Shown: positions 49,401 to 60,456 of the stretch, piece by piece
Layout of the letters: every line of letters begins with the position of its first letter
How positions within the stretch are numbered: position 1 is the stretch's first letter
Origin: Acanthopleura granulata
Taxonomy: Eukaryota > Mollusca > Polyplacophora > Chitonida > Chitonidae
Assembly (NCBI GenBank): GCA_016165875.1
Contig: JABBOT010000005.1
Coordinates: 24,949,368-25,013,367, forward strand
Direction: 5' to 3'
Length of the DNA stretch: 64,000 nt
The notes under the pieces: model-generated
The model's database searches: none
What the model saw: the letters and a program-made list of their open reading frames with translations, nothing else
What the model was told of the DNA's origin: nothing
Program-made: the position numbers and the translations under genes

Positions 49401-50689
49401 CCTCAAGCATGCTACTAAATTGCTTGCCAATGGAAAGCACTCCTTAGACTGATTGGTTAATTTAATAATTGGGTTAGACTTCAGTGAATTTTTTAAAAGG
49501 GATTCAAGACAAACTGTCACAAAGAACACTGATATTATCATTAATACCAGCCATATTTTTAACACAGAAAGTTATACGAGGCAAACAGAATTAATGGTAC
49601 AGATGTCATTTTGATGTTTTAACAGTTTTGATGTTTACAGGTTAGCATTGACTCTTCGACCGTGCATGACCACTATTTCTTGATCTCTCTCAGGTGCAGT
49701 AGCATTTGAGAAATTTTATCATTTGCTGATGTTGATTTCATTTTCGTTATTTAAAGCTTTAACAACATTAGGCACATGACAGTTTGTATCCTGTCATAAT
49801 ATTTCGGAAAACTGGCTTGAGCAATGTAACAATTTTCTTCCCTCATTATTATTATGCAGCTGTATTTTAAGATAATCTCATCGTTTGCCACAATTTCTGG
49901 CAAAGAACGAAATAATGAGTTCCGATGCATTGGATAAAATGGCATTCGAGCAGTAATGGGGTACAAGCAATCAAGTGTGAACAGACCTTAATGTTGACTT
50001 TTGACCTTAATTCCTTAGTCACCGCTGACAAGGAAGGTATTGCAGCTGTCCTTATATATGGGCTAATTGGATACAGATATCTGGCATATTCAGTTCGTCT
50101 TGTTATGTGCACATGAGGTCTGGATGACATGATTCAGCAAGTGAGCAGATGTTTTTCAGCTTTCTGCAGGGTTTTATGCTGCATGATAGGTCATTGTATA
50201 AAAGTTTTTCATTTCAGTGAAATTTAAATGACATGTTGACTGAAATTGACTGACTGCTTTGAATATCAATTTCCATATATGTTCTGTGTCTGGGAAAGCT
50301 ATATTGATTGGTTTGACCAGCCCAGGAAGTGTAGCATAGAAAGGTTCACCTGATGAGAGAGGATAGGACATTATCTGATTGTTCCTCAGCAAATCTCATG
50401 ATCATCATTGAGTTAATTATTAACAAGACAGGATAGACAGATCAGGAACTATATGTAGCTGACTCTGTCATGGGGATAGTTTGCCATGGTGCGTCAAATG
50501 TTCACAAACAACTTCTAGCAAAATTAACATAGCAGCTGTGTGAACGCAGATACATGTACCAGTTTGCTTAACATATTCTCTACAAGCTTACGTGCATATG
50601 ATAGTTGTTCAGATGGTTTTAGAGTTGTAATACATTTAAAAGCAAGTGGGAATCGCATTCAGTGTCAATGACACTATATAACCTTTAAG

Positions 50690-50829
50690 GGAGCCTCCAC
50701 GGCTCAGTTGGTTAGCACGCTAGTGCAGGGTAATGACCCAAAAGCTTCCCACCAATGCAGTCACACTTAGTTCAAGACTAGGTCATGGCTGTTCGTGGAA
50801 AGGTCTGCCAGCAACCTGCGGATGGTTAC
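50690..50829 (+). mobile_element. tRNA-derived SINE, 5' head
   Basis: It starts GGAGCCTCCACGGCTCAGTT, then GGTTAGCACGCTAGTGCAGG, a tRNA-like A box. CACCAATGCAGTCACACTTAGTTCAAGACTAG follows, read in two parts: a spacer and the B-box-like AGTTCAAGACTAGG. It then runs through GAAAGGTCTGCCAGCAACC. This copy best shows the Pol III promoter ancestry of the family. It stops before the 3' tail. Confidence 0.8.
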
Positions 50830-51704
50830 ATAATCCACATTTTTTGCGTAATCAACCTTTGTTCGATATATTATAAACCAGTCACAACATGTTTGCATTT
50901 TTTGAGTTATGTAATTGCAAATTTGTGTCTGAAAGTAAAGGAAATCAATCGTAAGTTCAGTATATTGATTGAATGTGTGGAATAAAAGTAAGCTACATGT
51001 GCCATCAGCTGTGTTTACTGTTGCACAGTTTACCTTCTTGAAGACCATTTATTGACCTATTAAACAGGTGCTATCATAACTTTATACACCATGTACATTG
51101 TCCTCTATTATGGCTAGTAACCCTTTTGTCTGTCAGCAACTGGTAAGTTCTAGCTGTCGAAAGCCCTGTTGCCATTTGAGCTTTTAACATATAAGGCAAA
51201 GCCATTTATGAGAAACTGTCGGAAAGAAATTTCATTTATGAAGTTAAGTGATGGTATGGTACATGCATTACCTGAGGTCCACTATATTGCTCTGTATTCC
51301 CAAAAGCTATGGTATATGTATTTAAGCAGTACATGGTGTTATTTAAGCCAATATATGAACAAGGTTTCTTTCAGAGTGTATTAGTCTTACTGTTAGTTAA
51401 GAATTAGGTGTTAGTGCTTTGAAAATAGAACTGTGCATTACAAGGGATTGATCAATCCTCAAGGCCTAAGTCTACTTTCATAAAGCTCTTTATAAGCCGT
51501 GTTGGTTTATAGTTTATCTTGTATTTTCTTAAGGACAAGAGTAAGGAAGGCGGATAGCAAGCATATAGTTTTACTTGTGTTATGCATTGTGTACATGTAA
51601 AAAACTATTATTGGTTTGTAACTTTTCTCACAAACCAGGCTGTTTTTTTTCTTTCATCTACTTAGGCCATTATCAAACACAGTATGGAAAGTTGCATTAA
51701 AACA

Positions 51705-51804
51705 TGCAGCCCACCATAAAGCTGGCCACCGTGATATACTTATAAGTGAAATATTCTTGAATATGGTGTAAAACACCGATCAAATAAATAAATTAATAAA
51801 TAAA
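51705..51804 (+). mobile_element. SINE 3' tail fragment
   Basis: The blocks CAGCCCACCATAAAGCTGGC and AAGTGAAATATTCTTGAATA are followed by TGGTGTAAAACACCGATCAA, with an AATAAATAAATTAATAAATA tail. Confidence 0.75.
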
Positions 51805-52147
51805 ACATGTCAGTTTACACAATTTACAACAGCACTCCACAGAGTGTGTTGAAGATGTGCTTGAGATTGGATATAACAAATCAGTGTCTCTCTGCTTGTG
51901 TCTGTCTATCCCCATGCTGTCTTAAGTTCAGCTCAGCCCTTGATTGGCAGGTCCTTATAAACGAGCTCCATCAGGCCGTGATCAATGGATTTGCGATCAA
52001 TTCATTAAGGTTTAATTGTTGGAGACTATAGTGCGGTAGTGTAAAGTCTGGGTATTGCTGTATTCAAGAGATAACATTGTTGTAGCCCAGTCCCATGCTG
52101 TGTATAATTGTACAGCAGTGAATGGTGGCAGGATAATCCGTGACGGC

Positions 52148-52228
52148 ATGTACAGTGATGAGGGAACAGACTCGCTGGCGGAACGGAAAAAATGGCTCCT
52201 TCACTTCACATCACGGGTTAAATCAGCG
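52148..52228 (+). CDS. candidate short alternative first exon with basic Trp helix (isoform start C)
   Basis: An ATG with G at -3 opens 27 codons (MYSDEGTDSLAERKKWLLHF then TSRVKSA) to a possible but weak donor GCG|GTATTA, again in phase 0 for the exon at 53197 less than 1 kb downstream. The basic helix with WLLHF recalls the WIEAF of the calmodulin-binding exon at 21057, so it could be a replacement calmodulin site. Nearby acceptor-like AGs (ending 52139 and 52155) enter in phases that do not follow the exon at 21057. Unspliced, the frame stops at 52258. It is the weakest of the three candidate starts and may be chance. Confidence 0.28.
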
Positions 52229-53196
52229 GTATTATTGATGTGTCACAGACAGTTATGAGCTGTATTAATGAGCCTGATCAGTATATGTAGTATTGTGAAT
52301 GTATGGCCCTACACCTGACATGCCAGCTACAAGGCTCAAGCACTACATGCACATGTGTACCAATTAGGGAGTTTCACCTGTAATTATTTTGCATTTCTTT
52401 CAAGAGAAATTGGTTTTTGGTGGACAAAGTACAACTGAAGGCCCCGTAATAATGAATAGATAACAGGGGACAACCTTCATGAAAAGGGCAGCTTACACAC
52501 ACATCATCTTTCTCCCTGACCAAAGCACACCGACGACCGCCCCTCAAATGCCCAAACCCAATGACCATCCTACTCAGTCCTCAGTTATACATGTAGGGAT
52601 CAATCTGTATACAGTATGCATATATGACATTAATTCTTTGATGAAGCTTTAATTAACTGAAAATCTGGGAAAATTAGGAAGTATTATAATCATAAAATGA
52701 TTGAAGACTTTTGATGAAACTAATTATCAATATGCTTCCTACATTCTTTCTTTTGGTCTTGGATTATGTTCAACATAACTACACAGTACTGTTCCCTGTG
52801 CATTCTGTATGAAGGAGTTATAGGGTGGAACTAACAGTGCAAACTAAACAGTGGGCTGAGGATCTAACATATTACTACATGTTGTTGTATAATCTATTAT
52901 AGTGTTTGGAAGACTGTATTGAATTAATGAAAAAAATATGTTGCCTTAGTAGAGGAAACAGGTCTTCAAATATAAACTCACACACTGGCATCATGACCAC
53001 AAAGCACCTTCATGTAACTCTGCATAAATTTGCAATGTTTGATATTATGCTTTGTTGTCACTCACAATTTACAGGGAATAAATTTGGAACAAGCAAATTG
53101 ACACTAGAAACTTCTCAGTGGTAAAACTTCTGGCCATGACTTGATCATTCATTATAAAGTATATTATGAAATGCTTACTTGTACTTTCTGTTTCAG
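52229..53196. other. end of 32-kb intron
   Basis: AT-rich sequence ends at the acceptor TTCTGTTTCAG before the exon at 53197. I saw no repeat or gene. Confidence 0.8.
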
Positions 53197-53294
53197 GATG
53201 GCTCCATCATGGAAAATGGGGATGTTTTAGGAGATTTACCAGATGATGGGTACAGGGACAATAAATACTCTTGGTCATACCATGCCAATGGAGG
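53197..53294 (+). CDS. unc-13: unc-13 exon, linker between calmodulin helix and C1
   Basis: The exon is 98 bp: 32 codons plus two bases, entering in phase 0. The peptide reads DGSIMENGDVLGDLPDDGYR then DNKYSWSYHANG. It sits where vertebrate Munc13s have 'GEGEMSKSLWFKGGPGGG', and the 'YSW...NGG' end parallels 'SLWFKGG'. It is acidic and probably flexible. It is the common acceptor exon for the long isoform and for all candidate alternative starts, since each ends in phase 0. The acceptor is CTGTTTCAG and the donor is GG|GTGAGT. Confidence 0.88.
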
Positions 53295-54436
53295 GTGAGT
53301 AAAAAACAACAGACAACTTTCCCTGTATGTATCATATTATTAAAAAGTTAGAAGATACTGTGTGCTGTTTGTCAAAAGTGGGTCTTTCATGTGATCTAAT
53401 ACAGCCAAAATCTATTTTTGAAATTGCAACTGTATGTGTACACAAGACAACTGTATCTATAGACCATTTAGAATGCCATGTCTTATTTTTGGCCAATCAT
53501 ATTGCTTTTAATTTGCACTTTCCTGTATGATACCTGGAGCTGGTCATTTCCTGTTTCCTGGATAATGGCCTAACCCATTTGGATTTTGCGGGAGTATATT
53601 CCAGGAGCGATAAAACCCAGTGACACAATAGCCAATCCCACAACTTAATTTCCTTAACTTAAGACATTTTTTCCTGGACTTTGAACCATTTCATGTTTTG
53701 ACATTAATTGATAACTATTATTTGATCTCTGATACCATTTGCACATGCGTGTATAGGCTGACAATTTTATATACATAAAATGCAAGGTAGAGTTAAAATA
53801 TTTAATTGCAGGTATTTCATTTTCATGTCCTCCATGCAGGACAGAAGAGCACCAATAAAACCCGCGTAATAGGCACTCACATACATAAATCATTTGATCA
53901 GAGGCTGAACAAAATAACATGACATAAAAAAGGCCTCGACTCGCAATATAAATGTGTCTGCCTTGGCCCATAGCTAATCACACCCGAAACTGTATTTAAC
54001 TTAGCAACAAGAGTCATGATTAACAACTCCTGAATGACAGCTTGCTGTCTCGACAGGATGCTGTGGGTGTTTTATGGCTTAGTGTTTGAGTATCTGATAA
54101 CTACGTGCTAATTGTCTCTTACTTGTTTCAAGGTTACTCCCTCAGAGCATTGTTCATACGGTTTTAATGTTATGACATGAAATATATTTACTGTTCTTAA
54201 GATAATAATCTGTTTGCTCCAAATTGCTTTTAATGGCCACAATTTCCATGTAACCCTGATTATAGGTTTTTCCGCTGGTGATCGACTTTTAACTTAAGGA
54301 AATGTGCAACCCCAGTCTAAGCCAGCCCTTCTGAGACCCAGTTAGCATATGGCTGTAAAACGAATTCAATGTAGGTTATATATTTTAAGCACTGTAAGAA
54401 ATGCTATCAAGACTGTATGTAGAAAAATCGATATGG

Positions 54437-54464
54437 AATTTGTGACAGTGTACTGTCACAAATT
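54437..54464 (+). repeat. 28-bp palindrome
   Basis: AATTTGTGACAGT and its perfect reverse complement ACTGTCACAAATT are separated by GT. The sequence would form a 13-bp hairpin in RNA or a cruciform in DNA. Confidence 0.95.
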
Positions 54465-54717
54465 GCATTGTGCATTTACTGGATATGACCAGGCTTTATA
54501 CTCTATAGCTACATGTAAGGTGAAAATTGCAGGGCATATATTTTTACCTGATAGGTGACAGAAGTATCCCCAGGCCTTGTCCCATCGCATTGTTTTCTTA
54601 TGTAATAGTTTGTTAATTATGATAACAACATAGCCTTTTGAGTGAATCTAAACTGATGACATATAGTAAACTGCAGTTAACATTCTGTTTTTTAATACTC
54701 TGTTTTTAACCCAATTC

Positions 54718-54930
54718 TGTAAGCCATAACAGGTCTGTAAGCCACAGTGGGTGTGTAAGCCATAGCAGTGTGTGCAAGCTGTAGCAGGGTGTGCAAGCCG
54801 TAGTGGGGTGTGCAAACAGTAGTGGGTGTACAAACCATAGCAGGGTGTACAATCCGTAGCAGGGTGTGTTAGCCGTATTGGGGTATGCAAGTCATAGCGG
54901 GTATGTAAACCATAGTGGGTGTGCACGCTG
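54718..54930 (+). repeat. ~20-bp minisatellite, ~10 copies
   Basis: Units of the type GTGTGCAAGCCGTAGTGGG or GTGTGTAAGCCATAGCAG repeat with indels of 1-2 bp. A minus-strand open frame rich in His/Thr across it is a repeat artefact. Confidence 0.9.
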
Positions 54931-55733
54931 CTAGTATTTTTCTTACAAACAGCTTAATTATGCATTCATGAGCATTTCTTAATTTAAGCGTTAGTTTTGT
55001 TTGAGATTTGTCCGGTTTGCAGCCATTTACTCATATTTCACTCAGGTATGGAAAGTCTCATCATGAGATGTGTTAATTGCTACCTACATCTCCCATTGTC
55101 ACATGGTTCACAAAAATCTGATCACACACATGTAAATGTAATATACCCCCGATTATAGAACGAATGGGTAACAGACTGACAGCCGCACATGTATGTCTCC
55201 GCTATCATGTGGCATCCAGTCAGTATAACATGTACTCTGGAGTAAGGCGTTAATGTTAGAATCTCATCGCCTCGCTTATCATTAGGTAGTTTTGTTTTAC
55301 AAACAAAGGTTCAATTTACACATTATTGCATCAACTTTATATTCTTAAAGGAATTACAGGTGTTAGGTTTTAGGACGTACATTAATATTGTGCCTGGCGC
55401 GGTTGCTGTGCAGGATTTGTCAGGTAGCTGGCGAGATAAGGCAGTTTGCAAGCATTTGGTGGATCTACCTGCAGGTTTCTTCCACTTACAGACCTCAGAT
55501 CTGCCATATTCATGACATATGTCTGGAGTGCAGCTTTGAAACACTTAACAAAGCCCGGACGGTTTGAGAAACATTTTGTCAGTTGTCTTAAAGGTTGACG
55601 CTGATGTGTTGTTTCATACTTTATTGCATTGGTTGTTTTTCCCACAGAATGTGTCCATTGTTTACAATTATATTGTATCTGTTGTTGTACATTTACGTTC
55701 TAGCTATTTCTGTTTTCTTTTAATTTCTACCAG

Positions 55734-55824
55734 ACCCCCAGAACACAACCCTTTTTATACCAGTATAGACAGCATGCCTGAGATCAAACCCAGACGGAAG
55801 TCCATCCCATTGGTCAGTGACCTG
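55734..55824 (+). CDS. unc-13: unc-13 exon, SMPEI / IPLVSDL linker
   Basis: The exon is 91 bp: one base completes a Gly codon and 30 codons follow in phase 0. The peptide is PPEHNPFYTSIDSMPEIKPR then RKSIPLVSDL. It is very close to the Munc13-1 segment '[21 protein letters not shown]', a family signature just before C1. The acceptor is TTTCTACCAG and the donor is CTG|GTAAGT. Confidence 0.96.
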
Positions 55825-56262
55825 GTAAGTAAATCGATTACGACCCCATACCTTTTGTTGTAGTCAGGTACATGTATATAATTACAGTAATTAAGCACCA
55901 GATGTTCCACATGTGACTTCCCGTATGGATTGCATTGTGGGTGTTTATACAGACATGTGACAAATCACAGATTGGGGGTATATCATTTCTTTGTTGTAAA
56001 AAGGAAGGATTGTGCGTTTTATTCTTAGCATTATATGTTAAACTACCAAGTTTTATCCATAAAGTTTTATGCTGTAAGGTGGTTTATTGAAAGTTCAGCA
56101 GACCTAGAATGTCTGCCTTTGGGAATTCGTATCATCATCTGAAGGGTTTGAAATTTGAGAGACTGCATACGCACAATTCATAAACTTTTAAAATTTGACT
56201 GCAGTATAGGTGTTATTTGTACATGTAAATGTGAAACAAAATGTTGATCTGTAAAATTCTTA

Positions 56263-56666
56263 CAGGGTTCCCGTAGTCATTAAAAAGCCTGGAAAAGTCT
56301 TAGAATTTGAAATCTAACTCTAGGGCTGGAAAAGTCATGGAATGTTTTACAAAGTCATGGATTTGTCTCAGAAGTCATAGAGAAATTCAGTTATGCTAAT
56401 AAAAACAATATTAATACATGTTCTCCCAAATCATAATGAAAATCCCACATTTATGCGCGTGACCAATGCTCAAGTACAGAAATAGCTGTGAACCCAAAGT
56501 TTATACTGAAATTTGATAGGGCAGATAACTTTTATGCCCAGCTCTGGTTTTCATAAAAAATCAGAAATCATAAAACCTGACAAAGGTCATGGAAAAGGCA
56601 TGGAATTTGTCCTTAAATGGTCATGGAAAGTTATGGAACGACTAGGACAAAAGAGGAAGAACCCTG
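56263..56666 (+). mobile_element. CAGGGTTC-ended non-autonomous element
   Basis: It begins CAGGGTTCCCGTAGTCATTA and ends GAAGAACCCTG, so the outer 8 bp are a perfect inverted repeat. The interior repeats TGGAAAAGTCATGGAATG-type motifs on both sides (GTCATGGA at about 56334, 56356, 56586 and 56620). The ends resemble hAT-type elements. No coding frame and no clear target-site duplication were seen. Confidence 0.65.
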
Positions 56667-57799
56667 TTCTTTTTCTGAAAATTTAGCCACAGTAACTTAA
56701 ATGCAGATTTGGAAAAGGTCCAGTTTACTCTACCTCATTCAAAGATTGTTTGTAATACAATACGATGATGACCAAGTATTTAAATATATTTCCTATAAAG
56801 TTTAAGTGATTCTACAGGGACCCTAAATAACTGAACAAAGGCTTCATGCCTCAGTAGTCGATCTAGACATCAGATTCCACCATGGATGTGTGATAAACCA
56901 GGTAGTGTGGGTGTGTCTGAGATTTTTCAAAAAGATACTTTTTTGCTTGGCATTTCCAGTTTGGAGTAATAACATTGACCTGTAGTTACAAAATGTTTAC
57001 ATTTTTGGAACGTTACAACAAATTAATGAAATGTTATCTTCTGTACTTTCCCAATCCAGGTGATGAAGGTATAAACTGCTTGTTCTGATCTCTAGATTTC
57101 TCTCTCTAGCTGTTGTAGGTTGATCGTTGGTCTATGTGATATATGTGTGTGTATTCTAGCTGGCAAATGTTTGTCTGTAGAAAATTGATTTTTTTTTACA
57201 TTGTAAATTTACATGAAACTTGTTGACAAAACAATGATATACATCTAGTCTTCAACATACATTTGTACAACAAATAAGGCTGAATAGCCCAGATTTCGAG
57301 TTGTGTAGATTATTACTGACATAATTAATATTGGTATTTTGCTGAGGTTTTGTCTACATCACTATACGTACACATGTAGCTTTTGTGGCTGTGAGTGTGC
57401 TATTTGTCCGATCTTGTGGATGTAACCATGGATTTGTTCTGCCTCTAAATTTACTTATATATATATACATGTAATTATATTTATGTTTCTACATGTTATG
57501 GGCATGTCTGCGGTAGCTATGCTAGATAATATTTACCTGAGTAAAATTGTGTACATACACACAGCATATGACGGTTTGTACTCTGTTATTTGAGAATGCA
57601 GAGGTCCCTCTCTTCTCCTCAGAACAGCAATGTTCACTCTTGATTGTTCGTCTTTTTCACACACTATAATATGCCACCTGTGTTGTCTTGCACACGTTTC
57701 ATGTTATACAACACGATTCCAACAGATGACTTCACATGACATGGCCAGCTTTATTGTCTGTCATCCGCCTCCAATACTACTGCACACACAGGCTCGCCT

Positions 57800-57872
57800 T
57801 GCCACAAGAAGACATGGTGTATACATTTCATGGAAAAACTGTTGAGTACAGCATAAAACCTAAGCATACATC
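57800..57872 (+). repeat. interspersed repeat fragment (shared with 25665)
   Basis: CCACAAGAAGACATGGTGTA, then TACATTTCATGGAAAAACTG, then TTGAGTACAGCATAAAACCT with AAGCATACATCC match the order of blocks at 25665-25770. Confidence 0.6.
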
Positions 57873-58009
57873 CATGTACTAATACGGGTCCACATTCACG
57901 CAAGCTACATGTCACATGTCATTGCACACTGCACCTATTTGCCAAGTACACTGGCCACAAGTCTGATTACACTCCACATTGTAATTCCAACCAACATGAA
58001 GTATAATGT

Positions 58010-58120
58010 GAAGAAACTGGGATTAGCCCGAGGGAAATGCACAACCAACTGCAGGTTGAGGCCAGACCTCGGTTCACTTGTACAGCTGGACAGGAAGCCT
58101 GCATGAGCTGAACTTGAACT
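58010..58120 (-). mobile_element. partial tRNA-derived SINE
   Basis: On the plus strand it carries GGGAAATGCACAACCAACTG, CAGGTTGAGGCCAGACC, GTACAGCTGGACAGGAAGCC and GCATGAGCTGAACTTGAACT. This is the inverse order of the SINE body. Confidence 0.6.
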
Positions 58121-59351
58121 GGCGCTAACCCCTAATAAATCTACGTGAACGTGTGCATTGTTTTACATTTTGGTCTAATCACTAATGTCTTTTTTGGTAC
58201 AATCGCACATATCACCTCTGGTCACTTGTCACACTTAATCTAAGGAACATAAGTGTTTCTTAGGCTCCTATACCACGATCATTCTATCCACAAGTTTTGT
58301 ATTGTGTGACATGTTCATAACTCAATTTAACACCCCAAAAATTCACAGCGTTACCTTTATATCTGTTTCTGTGAGGATTTTTTTTTACTCTTTTGAATTT
58401 GAAGCTATAATGGATAGTGACATTTAGCTTAGATGTGTAACACTCTAACCTTAGTAAGAAGTAATAGTTATTTAATAGCTAGTTCTAGGACTGGTGTATT
58501 AAGCATATTCTGTATTGGCAGGCTGGAATTGTAACTTAATTGCTGATGTCAGCATGGAGTACATAGCCAGTAAGGAGATAATTAAGGTCTTATTCAGGTC
58601 ATTAAGCTCTGCACCTTATAATGTAGTATAGGTTTAACCGAACAAATCTTTACACTGTAAAAATATCATCAACACATGAACTCCCTTTTTATTCTCTTCT
58701 CTTAACAAGCATTGATATATATCGATCGTTTTTAATTTGTAAGTTTCTGCTTGATTTCCCCAGTGTGTGTATGTATGGTGCAGTACATGTAGGTGTTGCA
58801 GTATGTACGGCTATATCTATATTTTAATTAAATAAGGTCAACACCGTATTATATTTAATATGTACCTCTATGTAGAGAACGTCATTGTGTTCATATCAGG
58901 GCAGGCTTGGGTAACTGTAAAAGTGGGCTTATACATATGATCATACAATATATACATATATAGCATATTATATCTATATAATCATCACCCTTAATATTTA
59001 ACATTACTCCTAGATATGAATTCATTTTGTTGACATGCTAGTTAAGTATGTTTTCCAAATTTTTTTGTTTTTAATTTTTATTAGCTGAAAAGTGTTTAGC
59101 AGATGTTTGAAGATGTTTCTGATGATCATTCTCAGATAGTCTCTTATTACTTATTAACTTATTACTGAGGACAATTGGAATACGATGCACTTCAGGCTTT
59201 AATGTATTTTACTAGGTCAGCTTAAAGACAGATTTGATTGTGTTACATCATATGTGAATTGTAGGAATTAGTGGGTTTTTTTTATACTTTTAATGATAAG
59301 TTGAAACGTTGCACTACCAGTGTTCATATATCTCTCTACTGCTCTTCGCAG

Positions 59352-59429
59352 ACCATGGCGGCATGCAAAAGGAATGCCTGTGTGCCGTCGGCCATGGTGG
59401 CACGCCAGTCTTTGAATGATGAAGAATTA
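59352..59429 (+). CDS. unc-13: unc-13 exon, linker before C1
   Basis: The exon is 78 bp, 26 codons, phase 0 at both ends. The peptide TMAACKRNACVPSAMVARQS then LNDEEL corresponds to Munc13-1 '[26 protein letters not shown]'. Because it is symmetric and a multiple of three, it could be skipped without a frameshift. The acceptor is CTCTTCGCAG and the donor is TTA|GTAAGT. Confidence 0.93.
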
Positions 59430-59840
59430 GTAAGTAACACAATTCTATTCATTTATTTTTTTTAAAGAGACCATACCAGAGATTTTTATCCAATAAATGG
59501 AACACCACAAATTCAACTGAATTTTTGCTTTAAATCTAGATGAGCCAAAATAATTACATTTTGCAAAATATCAGCCTTGTTTATGTACATTTTACCATTT
59601 GAAATATGAGTTGATTAGCTGTTGTGGATTTTTAGTCTCTTTAGATAATTACACCCAGAGCTGTATCACTATGAAGTTTTTACATCTTACTCTAGCTGAA
59701 CATGCTACATATATGAAGTTTACATCTTATCTGAGAGATGTGCAGTAATGAAATCATTCTTATAGATAAAACTATTAAAAAAAATGTTAAAATATTTCAA
59801 TTTTCAGCATATGTAATGTTTATTTGAATCCCAATTGCAG
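59430..59840. other. intron
   Basis: This is a 411-bp AT-rich intron. A short duplication carries 'TATGAAGTTT(T/-)ACATCTTA' near 59671 and 59713. Nothing else was seen. Confidence 0.85.
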
Positions 59841-60060
59841 AAGATGCATGTTTACAAGAAAACCCTTCAAGCCTTAATATACCCAATCTCCAGTACAACA
59901 CCTCACAACTTCGTGGTGTGGACAGCTACCTCACCCACATACTGCTTTGAGTGTGAGGGACTGCTGTGGGGCTTAGCGCGGCAGGGGGTCCGCTGCACGG
60001 AGTGCGGGGTCAAATGTCATGAAAAGTGTAAAGATTTGCTCAATGCCGACTGTCTTCAGA
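59841..60060 (+). CDS. unc-13: unc-13 exon, complete C1 domain
   Basis: The exon is 220 bp: 73 codons plus one base. It opens [20 protein letters not shown] and then carries a C1 domain at 59904-60053. All eight zinc ligands fit the H-X12-C-X2-C-X13-C-X2-C-X4-H-X2-C-X7-C pattern (exon residues H22, C35, C38, C52, C55, H60, C63 and C71). Trp43 (codon 59967-59969) is at the position of Munc13-1 Trp588, 21 residues after the first His. That residue shields the diacylglycerol site and lowers lipid affinity. The domain is therefore expected to bind DAG/phorbol ester. Identity to vertebrate Munc13 is very high through GVKCHEKC and DLLNADCLQ. The acceptor is AATTGCAG and the donor is CAGA|GTAAGC. 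Confidence 0.98.
59904..60053 (+). other. unc-13: C1 diacylglycerol-binding zinc domain
   Basis: The domain boundary runs from the first zinc His to the last zinc Cys. Spacing is canonical for the typical C1 class, and the full domain sits in a single exon. Confidence 0.97.
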
Positions 60061-60335
60061 GTAAGCATGAACAGGTTTTCTGAATACCCTGCATAATTCT
60101 CTCATAAGTGTGACCCGTGCGTTAATTCATACAGTGGTAAATTGTGAAAGCAATTATTAAAGAACTGGCAGAATTGTGGAGACATTGGTATAGATTTTCT
60201 TTGAAAGCTTTGCACAGAAATTATGAAATGATGTGCCATTGTATTAATTATTATAATAATAAATAAAAATTAATTATTGTTATTCTCTCTTGTTTTATAA
60301 TTGTGAATATAATGCTGTTCCGTTATGGTAAACAG
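60061..60335. other. short intron
   Basis: This is a 275-bp AT-rich intron between the C1 exon and the next exon. Nothing was recognised in it. Confidence 0.9.
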
Positions 60336-60456
60336 GAGCTGCAGAGAAGTGTTCAAAACACGGAGCCGAAGACAAAACACACAACATCATCATGGCCATG
60401 AAAGATCGCATGAAGATACGGGAAAGAAACAAACCAGAAATATTTGAGTTAATTCG
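60336..60456 (+). CDS. unc-13: unc-13 exon, post-C1 helix
   Basis: The exon is 121 bp: two bases, 39 codons and two bases. After a split Arg codon the peptide is [20 protein letters not shown] then [19 protein letters not shown], ending inside an Arg codon. It matches Munc13-1 '[40 protein letters not shown]' almost exactly. It leads directly into the duplicated exon pair: both alternatives start one base into the same codon, and both give Arg at the junction (CG|G or CG|A). Confidence 0.97.

Larger units (their letters stand above)
39068..52147. other. 32-kb intron, last part
   Basis: AT-rich intron. It holds a ~55-60-bp degenerate repeat (40905-41360), a SINE (41535-41731), a (TG)n tract, a 25-bp minisatellite (43572-43776), a 59-bp duplication (46285-46405), and SINE pieces at 50690-50829 and 51705-51804. 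The segment 42080-42640 is somewhat GC-richer but has no coding similarity that I recognise. Open frames of up to 167 codons (42636-43139) and 136 codons on the minus strand (47357-47767) have no protein-like features. Confidence 0.75.
53295..55733. other. 2.4-kb intron
   Basis: It contains a 28-bp palindrome (54437-54464) and a ~20-bp minisatellite (54718-54930). The rest is AT-rich with nothing recognised. Confidence 0.8.
55825..59351. other. 3.5-kb intron
   Basis: It contains an inverted-end element (56263-56666), an interspersed repeat tail (57800-57872) and a minus-strand SINE piece (58010-58120). The remainder is AT-rich. Confidence 0.78.

Noticed and set aside
54648..54926. 92-codon minus-strand His/Thr-rich frame
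   Set aside because: It is produced by the ~20-bp minisatellite at 54718-54930.
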